Positions 20,901 to 31,683 of a DNA stretch of 64,000 bases are shown one piece after another (positions within the stretch are counted from its first letter, which is position 1; every line of letters starts with the position of its first letter). The DNA is from Sympetrum striolatum (lineage: Eukaryota > Arthropoda > Insecta > Odonata > Libellulidae). The notes under the pieces were generated by a model. The model was not told the origin of the DNA and did not search any database. It saw only the letters and a list, made by a program, of their open reading frames with translations. The stretch lies in contig OX388345.1 in assembly GCA_947579665.1 (NCBI GenBank), positions 71,291,454-71,355,453 on the forward strand, read 5' to 3'. Both the position numbers and the translations under genes were made by a program.

Positions 20901-23900
20901 AACAAGTGGTTTCGATAAATTTCTTCATTGACATTCACGTTTCATTACAAGTAAAGCATTAACATTTTAAGAATAAGAATAAATTTGCACTGTGAATTCG
21001 ATATCACCTTATTAATTGCCAAAGTGAACATCTCTTTGTTAACCCGCGAAGTGGATTCAGAAATTTCACATACAACTAGTTTAAAATCAATACACCTATT
21101 ATTTCATCGTACTTACATTCATATATTGCATTTGCGACTGTAACGTGATCGAAGGATTCGCAATTCTTTTGAACTCCAGGATGAAATCAATCAATCTTGA
21201 AGGTTTTCTCCTTGAAGACCTCAGATCGCAGATTTAGAATAACACAATTTTCAACACTCACTTTGGAATATCACTATAAGTCGAATCGAGTCGAGGGCTT
21301 CAAATCTGGACAATCTTTCTTTATTTTGGTTTTCCTTACGAATACCTTTACGGAGCACATATTAAAATTTCACAGTAAAAACATTTAGAAGGGAAAACGA
21401 CATTGACAACTTTCAACAAACAAACTCCATAAAGAGGAAAATTTTGAAGCACTTAAAAATTCTTTCGATGTTAGATATACACACAGTTACTCTCTGAAAT
21501 CACTAGGTTGAAATAACAAGAAATACCTATCCTTTAGTTATAGCAGTAAACATCGTGATAACAAGAAACAAAACTATTTTTTCCCTCCAAAACTCACTGC
21601 TTCCGAAATGCGACTTACGTACTTCATATTTTTGAAGACAATCGGAATTCTCTGAAAGTGCGGTGAAAGGACACGTAATAGCCTCGTGATTGCAATGAAG
21701 ACCTGTTTGGAATGGCAATATGAAGTTGGAAGACTTTTTTGGTTCTTATACATGCTCATATTTGTGGATTGCACTTGAAGAAAGTGTTTAAGATCATGTA
21801 CTTTCTGGATTTCTTTACTGTGAGTACATAACCTCAGTGCTACGTAAGAATTTATCTATGGAATGCTCAATTAACGAAGGCTGGTCGAGTGTTGATGATC
21901 TCATTGTTTAAATAATGTTGTAAAAGTGCACTTTTATAAAACGGTGATAAAGCAAGGTTTCATAATGAATGGATTACAATTTGGGGTTCTAAGAACTTGG
22001 AATTCTTCCATGACAATACATTAACCATTGACGCAGGAAGTTAATCATGTAAGTACGATGAGAGTGATATTTGTTTCCTTTTTAATAAAGATGTTGCTGA
22101 GGCATTTCCAAGTGAGCTTCGTGGGTTAGTAATGAGATATTTTTTGAGGTGATATCCATAAGGTTGTACCATTCAGAATGCAAATTTCTTCATATTCTAG
22201 AATGTTTCGTACCGTCAGGCATAACATGGTTGAAAGCTCTTTCCTGTCAGGTTTTCCGATTCGCCAAATTCATCTAACCACAGCAACTAACATTTGTGCT
22301 AGGGAAATTTGAATTAACCTTTCATAGTATAGAATATCTGAAGACGTTTACGTAATTGATATTTCTTAAATGAGTCTTTCACATTCGATCATTCAAGTTA
22401 ATATCTTACGATAAAATAATATCAGAAATATTCATATGAATTTATTAATTTCTCTAAGTTGTCATCGTAAATAAATAAATAAAAACATAAATAAACATTT
22501 AATATCTTATAATACGTAATTTTAAAGTAATTTTGCCTAGCCAAAATAAGGGCAATATTTAAGAATAATCAATATTCCAAAAATAATTAAAATATATGTT
22601 TTAAATGATAATTCATCAAATTCGTTAAAATATCATTCTTATCGTTAATTATGGAAAATTTTTAAGACGGTTGGTGGGCGGGAAGACAGAGGGAGGGGTT
22701 AAATTCAACCAATCACGTGACAGATATTTCGATCATCGTTTGCGCAGATGGTTTTACTCTCAGTTGTTGTCGAGATTTCTGCTGGTGAGGCCATGCTGCC
22801 AATCTTACTAGAAAACCGTTGAGATTTGAATTTGCTGATTGGTCTAGTTTGTGAATGTTGTTAATAGGAGCGTAATTTTAAACTGCCGCCTTACCCTTTC
22901 TTAATTATTATTATTCGGAATAGTCATATTTGTTAAAAAAACCCGGAATCAGTTTTTCAACGTCCGTCGTCATTGTCGCTCAGGATTTCCAGTGCGTGGT
23001 AAGTTGCATAAATACCTGATTAGAAATTGTCTTATCCTTAGTTGCCTAAGAAAATATTAATATCGCGAACCGTAAACAAAGAACTTTAGTGCCGTCAATG
23101 TCTAATATCAGTGCATGAAATTCTAGACTATGCTTAGGAATTAAGTCATTTAAGTTAAGTAAATTAATCCCCCGAATCTAAAGGACTGTTTTCTTTTCAT
23201 GTTGAAATCGATTTGTTTTAATCATGATACGAACTTTGCTCTATTTTGTACGCATCAGATTTTAAAAGTATATTTTCAGGTTTAAGCTCGTTATGCATGA
23301 TCATTAGCAAATCTTCAAAACAAGTTTGCGAGCAAATAAGCAATTAAAACCGTTCTTATATCATGGCAAGGAATTTTGAGAGATAAAGAAGCGAAAGGAA
23401 CATCTGACAATGAGTCTGAGGTTTCCGGGACCGGTTCTCACCAATTCTCTTTCCGAGAAAGGAGGATCTATGGGTTTCTCTACGTTAAATATTGCCTAAA
23501 TGTAATAGACAAATATCCCTTCTTTTAATATTTATGCTTGGAATAGTTCATTTCCATTTCCAAAACCGTACGGGTAACACGCTGGAATTGAGAATAAGAA
23601 AAAATGGAAAATTCCGATATAGGCCGGCTCGAACTCAGTGCTCAGCTTTGCCGCATGGGTAATCAATTTTCCGAGAAAGCAGAACTCCGGTTTCAATTAA
23701 CTTCTTTGTTATTTTAAGCCCAGTTAAAAACGTGTTTTTTTACTTGAAAATATTTTCCAAATAGTTCTCCTGTTAATTACTAGGCTTGATTAGTGCATTT
23801 ATGCCATACCTTATATGTAACGGACATCCTAGTTTGAATTTTAACGGATTTTTGAGGTTGAAGAAAACTATTATAAATTAATTCTTATGGAATGATTAAG

Positions 23901-24970
23901 TAACATATTCCTAGTTGTTACTTAAAAATACTAAAATAGTTATATAATTACTTTTCATAGCTTAAATTTTAGACATTTTAATTTTTAATTAAGCTTTAAA
24001 AGTGACCTTGTCGTCTTTAAGGTAATGACGATGACATTTAATTTCATTATCTAATATCAGAATCGTATTTATTCCTCATAATTGAAAATTTGATTTAAAT
24101 TTATCCTGATCTTTTTAAGAATTTTATTCGACTTTGCAGGAATTAGTATTGATATTTTCATTCAGTTTCATCTTCAGATTTAATTGTCTTGAGCAAATGT
24201 CTAAGAATTTAATTAATTCTTTTTAAAAGCCTCAATTCTCTGAAGATATTCTCTTCACTTTCATTATTCATTGATGTAACCAGATACCGTTTGCGCTACG
24301 GTGAAACGGTTTCAAATTAATGCAAATGCTCATCTTTCAAATTACTAGTTTTATTTTATCTTCCGCGGCTTTAGAATAGAATACTCATGTGATTTTTATT
24401 ATTTTCTCAATTTGGAATTTTCTAATTTTCAGTTGGTTGGAAGAAAGTAAAGTAATTTTCACATCGATATTGTCTTGGGGTATTGGACATGCATCTTTCC
24501 GAAGCGACGGGCGTACAGAGGCACATTTCTTGGACGACGTCGTTGGAGTCGGTGGATTGTAACTTAAACTTTGGCAAGTAGAATTTATAATTTTATTTCA
24601 TATAATATCATTACCGAAAAGTATATACTTTGAAAATTTCGTAACTTCGTGACTCCAGTTCTTATGTTTTATTCAAAAACTTTGTGTAAATTATTCAAGT
24701 TTCCCAATATCGTGAACCAATTACTAAGTAAATGATTTTCTAAAATTATGAATTGGGGCTGAAAGAAGTCAATTTCAAAAGATTCTAGAATATTATCGTA
24801 AAATGTGAAATTGAACGCCAGCGTGGTAATTTGAATTTTTTATTATTTTCATCTGATGCTATGTATGGAATAATGCAATATTAAATGGGAATTCTGAATC
24901 GAATTCTCTTCAATTTTTACGATACTATTAAAATTCATGTATAGTTCCTGTTATTCAAGAATAGGATTTT
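17930..24970. repeat. Large diverged inverted repeat, about 7 kb, centre near 21.5 kb
   Basis: Plus-strand left segments match the reverse complement of right segments in mirrored order. Anchor pairs (left/right): 17,960s/24,950s (TGTTATTCAA-A-TA-GATT), 18,240s/24,680s (AACTTTGTGTAAAT), 18,370s/24,550s, 18,500s/24,470s, 19,400s/23,530s (CTTCTTTTAAT-T-TATGCTTGG), 19,490-19,560/23,390-23,450, 19,680/23,241, 19,920-20,330/22,640-23,000 (best conserved, including CAACCAATCACGTGACAG), 21,041-21,051/22,118-22,128. Identity varies from strong to weak and several indels of 100-200 bp occur, so the duplication is old. No transposase frame is recognised in it. Confidence 0.75.
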
Positions 24971-25339
24971 AAGTTGTTTCCATAGTTTTAATTTGTACGT
25001 GTAACATAAGGTTGGTCTTTTCAATAAAATTCCTAATTGATGATACCACCAGGGAAATATTAACACAATTATTTCTTACTTTTAATGCTTTTTCTGCAAG
25101 AATGGATAATTTGTGTATATAATATGGATATTTTGGGTCAATGCTACAATGGAGTTTTTTGAATCTCGATTTCTATCGAATTAAATAGGAGTCACAATGA
25201 TACATACAATTTTTAATTTCGTTTAACAATACCCTATAATGTACGAAGGCTGACTTGTGATGATTTGCTCAAAGAAATTTTTTTATATCCAGCAATTACC
25301 TCTTATATCAATTTTAAGCGAATTTAATCGAATTCTACC

Positions 25340-26860
25340 TTCAGATGTGATAATGCAGACAACATCAACTCTTTGATGCTGACTCAGAGGGTTTAAGCCT
25401 TTTATGGGATGAGACGATAAGATTACCTTCCGGTACCGCAGGAGCTTATATACCCGTATAGTATTTAATGAAAAAATGTATTTTAATTAGCGTCTCATTT
25501 GCTTTATAAGCAAAATTGGATGAAAGGTACTTATAATATTTTTTCTTTTATTACCACTGTAGATTATTATACCTAGCCAATGATGACATATGGAGGCTAA
25601 AGACAACAATTTATCGGTTGAATTCACTTAGCTTTTTTTGATGAACAAGTGGGACCATCCGTATGAAGAAGATTTCCCATTCCACGCATAGAATTCAAGG
25701 AACATGATAATTAATTTAGATGATGGCTGGTCTTTATACTTTTCAACAATCATTTGAAATAGTAAAACATCTTATTTCGTTTCACCTTCTGTTACCATAA
25801 CATAGTCTTCACCAGCATCCGGATGCTCAACATTTCTTAGGATGGCCCATTGTAAGGGGCAATAAAAAAAATATCTTCAGCGGCAAGACCGAAAGCCTCC
25901 CACATGGGTTACGATTAGTGCACTTTAATTTACCATCTTTTTTGTTCTTTATCATTCCTCTTCATAGTATTATGTAATTTTGAAAATTTGGATTGCATGG
26001 ATTCGTGCTTTTTATGGCCCTGAAAGATTGTTTCGACGGTCCAGATCCATACTAAAACCTGATGCTTCCCATGGACTCAACAATGCTCATTTCATGAATG
26101 GACAGAAAGCGGATTCTTCCATGTTGCCGGTGACTAACAGTTGGTATCGAATTTGATGCAAATTATAATATAATACGTTTTTCAATGGACCACTTTACTA
26201 ATACGTATGTATTTAAGCGTTTACCTTATTTTGTTTGAATTTGGTACTGGTAGAACCATGAAAATCACATAATATGAAATTCATTCCATTTGCAGCTATG
26301 TTATCAAGCCAGAGAGGACAACTTTAGACTGACGCTAACCATTCTCGTACGAATTAAGCTATATCTCTAAAGAATACGAAGCATCATCTTCCGAGGATGG
26401 GTTCTTCCACTAAAAGGCATTGTATTTGAAGCATATGATCAATTTTGTTTGATAGTCAGTGATTTTGTCAATAGTTTATGAATAATTACAAATTTTGAAT
26501 ATTTTGTTTGCTACGTTGCGTTCTAATTTTAGTTTCACATGTGGTAATGAAGACTGCAACAGCATCCTGGTGCTTACCATTCTCTCAGAAGGCGCATTGT
26601 ATGAGATGAGATTAAATCAGTAACTTCTGTCAGCGCAGGAGCCTAAATAACCGTATCGTACTCCATGCAAAAATTGTATGTGGCGTATTTGGTTTCTCGG
26701 TAGTATTCTTTGAAAAATATTTATCATAACTTTTGTATTTTACTGAAATTGTAGAATAGAATACGAAGCCAACAATGACTTATGGAGGCTAATCCCAACC
26801 ATTAAACAGAGGATCTCGCTGTCGGTACCTTGAAGGAGGATCATCTCTATAAAAAGGACT
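25340..26860 (+). repeat. Degenerate direct repeats, units of roughly 250 bp
   Basis: Related words recur in the same orientation: AGACAACATCAAC / AGTCTTCACCAGCATCC / AGACTGCAACAGCATCC near 25,355, 25,809 and 26,551; GGATGCTCAACATT / GGTGCTTACCATTCT; GGCCCATTGTA / GGCGCATTGTATGAGATGAG; CGCAGGAGC-TA-ATA-CCGTAT near 25,437 and 26,635; ATGACATATGGAGGCTAA / ATGACTTATGGAGGCTAA near 25,583 and 26,779. Spacing suggests an old tandem array whose units have diverged beyond easy alignment. No coding frame is preserved. Confidence 0.55.
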
Positions 26861-26899
26861 CTCATACCAGGTATATTATTAGAGGAAAGACAAGTTAAT

Positions 26900-28690
26900 T
26901 AGATTAATGCATTTTACTAATATATTTTAATACAATCCAGAAAAAAATCCGCTACGCTAATTAACCTTAATCTTAACTGATACTTAAAATTGAATTATCA
27001 GTGTTTGAAACTGCTCGCCATTATATGAGCAATGTACGGAAGTTACTCATAATTATAATGTTCATGGCATTTCTTTATATTTTCCACACATCGCAAGGGC
27101 GACTTCTTTCCGGTTACTTTTCGTCAAGGTGAAAGCTCCTTCAAGAGTCCATAACTGGTTAGTCATATAAAAATAATATTTCTCTCTCCCAATATCTTTA
27201 TATATTTATTCTTTTTGAAACTTAAAACTATGGATATTCTTAGAAAATCTTGACTCCCTAATATTATATTTATAACAATGATGATGCGAAATTTAATTAC
27301 ATCTCGCTGATATTAGTTTAGCGATAGTTGGATCTGTCCTTCCGTGATTTACAATTCAAAGGATGTTGATTTAACTATTTCACAAAGTACAATGTGTATT
27401 GCAGAAGGAGTTCTGATAGACGTTTTCGCTACATCAAATTTTAACTATATTGGAGTTAAGAAAGGAATACAATATCAGCATAAAATACCAAACTGGTTCG
27501 TTATATAACATCGAACGAGATGAAGGAACTATGAACTAATTTAGTAACTTATTTAAGTAAGATTATTAAATAATTTTTACGATCAGTTGTCCGATAATAT
27601 CACATTTCGTTATTTTTTCAGTATTTTGATATAATTTACACAAAATAAATCATTTTCGTATTAATTTGAGATTTTTCACATTGGATTTGAATTTTTACGA
27701 TTCACCTGCGTTCATTAGTGAAGTAGGAAATTCAGTTTTACTAATTTACCTGTGAAATAAGATTAATATAATTCATTTAAAAGATTTTTAGTATATTTTC
27801 TGTACTTTTGATTAAAAAAATGACCAACTTTAACGGCGTTCAGAATTCTTAAATGAATTTTAAATTTGATCTAACTATATGGCATTTGTTCAAGGCTATT
27901 TAGTTATTTATTCATCCACAATTTAAAATTCAGCCTGAATCTATTTCTTCAATTGCATGTCTATAATAATTCTTTGTATTATTTTTCTGAGATGGTAATC
28001 AATGAAATCATCGAGCGACTACGTAACGGAAACAAGGATTTCAATGTTACTGCTCGACCCTATTCACTCGTGTCAATGCATAACGGTATCTTACCTCAGA
28101 CTTTAACCTCTAAGCGTTCATGGTATTTTAATTTATTTCTTTTCCAGAATTGGATGAAGAGAATTCTTATGTCGGCGATACTTATTTTTTGCGGGTTTCA
28201 TGAGCATTTAAGCGGACGATCATCACCGAAGATGAAGATCACCTTCCTGGAAGGCTATACTAAGTGAGTTGATGAAGATTTATTAATTTAGTAACATGTT
28301 TCATATATATATTCGTTTCTTGGAGTTACATGTCTTTCGAATTAATATCTGCTACGTTGATTTTTTAATTCTAGTGAGGCAAGGTACATACTCCACAGTT
28401 ATTGAATTCGCAACAATCAATCGAAATGCCCCTAATTGGCAACAACCAAAAAAATATCGCTTCCTCCATAGTGCCTTCGATATGAAGTGGTGCTAGGATG
28501 ACATAGTTACGTAAAATATCACTACTACTACCAATATCAACCGAATTTCATCTTCAATAAGAAGTAGAGGTATAAAGAAAGATAAGAAAATTTTTCCCCA
28601 TTTTGCTGAGAACTCTGTGTTGCTCACTTAAGATGGTTAAAGTATATTCGATTTTAAGTATCCTTTTTTCTCCAAGGAAAAGTAAACTTT
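26900..28690. other. AT-rich DNA, no confident gene
   Basis: A splice-bounded segment at about 28,148-28,264 (TTCTTTTCCAG acceptor, GTGAGT donor) and an acceptor at about 28,372 look exon-like, but none of the three frames gives a recognisable protein. Nothing else stands out. Confidence 0.3.
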
Positions 28691-28693
28691 ATA

Positions 28694-28764
28694 AATGTCC
28701 GACGGGACCGGGATTCGTACCCGGGTCTTCCGATCGCCGGACACGTGCTGTGTTGAGCTATACC
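28694..28764 (-). repeat. tRNA-derived SINE head
   Basis: The minus strand has an A-box-like TATAGCTCAACACAGC, a partial anticodon arm and a perfect five-pair T arm around B box GGGTACGAATCCC. The ends that should form the acceptor stem do not pair, so this is not a functional tRNA gene but a tRNA-derived SINE or tRNA pseudogene. No clear body or A-tail could be delimited. Confidence 0.5.
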
Positions 28765-30129
28765 CTATTTTTTATCCTTGTTTTGTTATGATGATTAGTT
28801 TCTTGATTATGGAATGGTTGTGACTTGGTAATTTTTAATTGAAATCGATATGAATTTCAGTGAGGTTCAATGATTCTTTAAATTTCTGTTGTTCCTTAAG
28901 AATCCCGAATTTGCAAGTTAAATCATGATCATCAATGTCACAAATGCAACTTAGTTCTTTCTTACAAAAGTTAATTTTCGTTTAAGTCACTGGCCTTCAG
29001 TCTTACGTGGAATTCAGTTATAAATAATATTAATTAAATAATTAATATGAATTAGTTCTATGAATGAAGATTACAAAATTGTATTATGGCCCTGTTGTAA
29101 ATATCTTACGTTGTTTCCGGAATGAAATATGAATTATTTCACAAAGTAACAAATTTAAGTTACATAAATGCAACGTAATGTTATTATGTTACATAAGGCA
29201 AATATAGTGAATGTTTCTGATTTCACGCGTTGAACCACTAAGCTCATGGTTTTCATTAGCTACTGCGACAACGTATTCGCGGTCGATCTACATTCAGATA
29301 AATACGTTTCACTTTCCTCTCTTGTGTATTTCCTCTGGTGGAATTTTCTCAAGGCCAACTATCACCAACTTTCCATGAATCACTCAGCTTAAGTGCATGC
29401 TTCTGACATAGCTCCCGTTACAAGTGACGTTCACTTTCACGTACCGAAGTTCAAGACCCTCTTTGTTATTATAGTAAACAAACTTCAACACCAATTATGT
29501 ATTTTCTGCAGTGCTTGTGCCAGTAATATTTTCCGATCAATTGAATTAATTCGTCGCTTGGAACCATTACGGAATGGCGGTTTAGAATTTGCGAGCGTCA
29601 CACGTTTAATCTTAACAACATCGGAGGCTTTAAGTAATTATAGCTGTATTATCCTACGTAATACTCTGGACTATTTGCAAACTCTGCGTCTCTTTCTCAA
29701 TAATATCAGGGATATGAAATCACGTTAGGACAAACAATGTAAACTTTAACTCCTCCTCACAGATTTGACCAAATCTTTTTCTTTAATTGAAATTCAAAGA
29801 ACTAAGATACTATCTTCGCAAGGAAATATTTCCCTGTACGTTAGAAATATACATGTAAGTTTAACACTCATTACAATAATCATAAATATAGACTTATTTG
29901 TATATTCATGAATCGGATGTCACATTGATGAAGTAGTTACTTTCCACCCCAACAAGACCCTCATTTTTCAAAATGCCTATTTAGTCATGAAGTCACTGCT
30001 CTCCGGATATTGTAGAAGTGAATGAAAGTTTCCACGAGAATGTATTAATGAATACGTAGATATTTATAGGCTACATGAAATTAATTTCATTTTCAGAATT
30101 TAAATCTCTACATCTACATCTACATTAAT
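28765..30129. other. No feature recognised
   Basis: AT-rich. The longest frame (29,393-29,728, plus) has no recognisable motif or splice-flanked structure and is not called. Confidence 0.4.
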
Positions 30130-30164
30130 ACCCTACAAGCCGCCTTTCGGCGTGTGGCAGGGGA
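30130..30164. repeat. Short conserved hairpin module, copy 2
   Basis: ACCCTACAAGCCGCC-TTTC-GGCGTGTGGCAGGGG folds into a near-perfect hairpin and resembles the module at 9,263-9,298. It is preceded by CATCTACATCTACATTAAT, a simple run often seen next to such modules in insect repeats (from memory). Confidence 0.5.
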
Positions 30165-31550
30165 TAATATCATTATATTATTGAAATCAAACGATGTTAG
30201 GACAAACAGTACATAACTTGATTTAACCGCATCTTGATAATTTCCTTGGGCATCCTTCCTTTTACCTTTCTTGCAAACATAGGTTGATTGCAAAAAGAGA
30301 ATTGAGTATTTCTGAATTAAATAGAAATGATTTGGAGGATATTACCAAAATTATAACGTAACACAAGAGTCATGATTCATTGCGGTGGTAGCCCACGAAC
30401 TGATGAAGTAAGTTACGAAATATTTCATGTTAGTGTTCGCAAGTAAATAATAGCTATTTTCAACATAGATCCTTTCCACCTAAAGGTGTAGGTTTCGTTA
30501 ATAAAACAAAGATTGTTGCAAAACACTGTTCATTACCTCTATGCAAATTGAATACCATCCCTTATGCTTATAATTGGTAGAGGATCGAATTCTGACGATG
30601 AATTTACGGGCTTTGGCTAATACAGACCAATAAATTACATCCTTAATAGTGGTGGATTAATATGAGTAAAATTGTTCTAAACAGTTTGCAAAATGATCCT
30701 AGCAGTTACTGGTATAGTTGCGTTAGTTACCTTTAAGATTATTAGAATGTCGCAGGAGATACTTAATCTAGCATATAAATACTGGTCATGTGTATTTTTA
30801 TGAGCAGAGGCTTCAACCATTAAGGAAGCGAGTGTTAAAATGAAACTTAAAAAATGCAGTATTGCATTTCCTCATGATTGCTATTGGTTCTACGTATTTT
30901 ATTACGTCAGTTCATAATACTAATACATATCGTTAAAATATATACACCTAGACACTCAAATAATGTCGCATGAAAAGGCCCCATCACCATTCAGAAACAT
31001 GAAATCAAATATTTGGAATTCGTAAATTGATCGCAATAATTTATGAATCGATAACAATAAAGTAATGCTATGTTTTCTGCCGATCAGTAAGGATTATCAA
31101 CCCTTCTAAAAATTAGGAAATAATAAGTGCCAAAAAATTAATGGAATCTATTAGAAAAAGGATTTCATTTTGTTAATTTTAACTTTTTCTTCTGGAATAG
31201 TTTTGCATTGGATGCGTAAATTTCTATCATAAGTTTCAGAGACAACGGATGTATTCACGCTAATTCAATTTTTTATCAATATTGCATCATTACTTTTAAT
31301 TATTTTGAGCAACATTCTTGGTCATCACTTCATATATCCACTAAAATCTTTTCATTGGTACTATTATTACTACGCTAATTAATAACCATTTCAAATATAT
31401 ATTTAGGAATTATTCAGTAGATTATTTTAATAATTTCTATTTACAGATACTCATAAATCCTGTATTATCTTCTTCTCTGCATGTTTTATATCTTAAATCG
31501 GAAAGTAGGCATTTATTGAGATGGTTATATTGCTGATTCTTCTATTATAG
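30165..31550. other. No feature recognised
   Basis: AT-rich DNA upstream of the possible terminal exon at 31,551. No frame or repeat could be supported. Confidence 0.4.
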
Positions 31551-31683
31551 GAAAATCGAAGAAGGATTTATGCGTAAAAATCTAAGGAGAAAGAAAGCCC
31601 CAAAAGGAATTCAAGGATACGAGAGGATGACAAAAGGAGATGCAGCCTTAATCAAGAACGATGTCACAATACCTATGGCTTAG
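31551..31683 (+). CDS. Possible terminal coding exon of an unidentified gene
   Basis: A strong acceptor (GATTCTTCTATTATAG ending at 31,550) is followed, after one nucleotide, by 43 sense codons and TAG at 31,681-31,683. The peptide is basic then mixed: KIEEGFMRKNLRRKKAPKG, then GYERMTKGDAALIKNDV and a hydrophobic IPMA end. It looks like the cytoplasmic C-tail of a membrane or signalling protein, but I do not recognise it. No upstream partner exon could be joined with confidence within the 7 kb searched, and no polyadenylation signal follows closely. It may be a real last exon of a gene lying elsewhere, or chance. Confidence 0.35.

Noticed and set aside
28148..28495. Two exon-like plus-strand segments with splice sites
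   Set aside because: All possible joins give unrecognised short peptides that end quickly.
29393..29728. 111-codon plus-strand frame
   Set aside because: No motif, no exon borders, starts at an NTG in AT-rich DNA.
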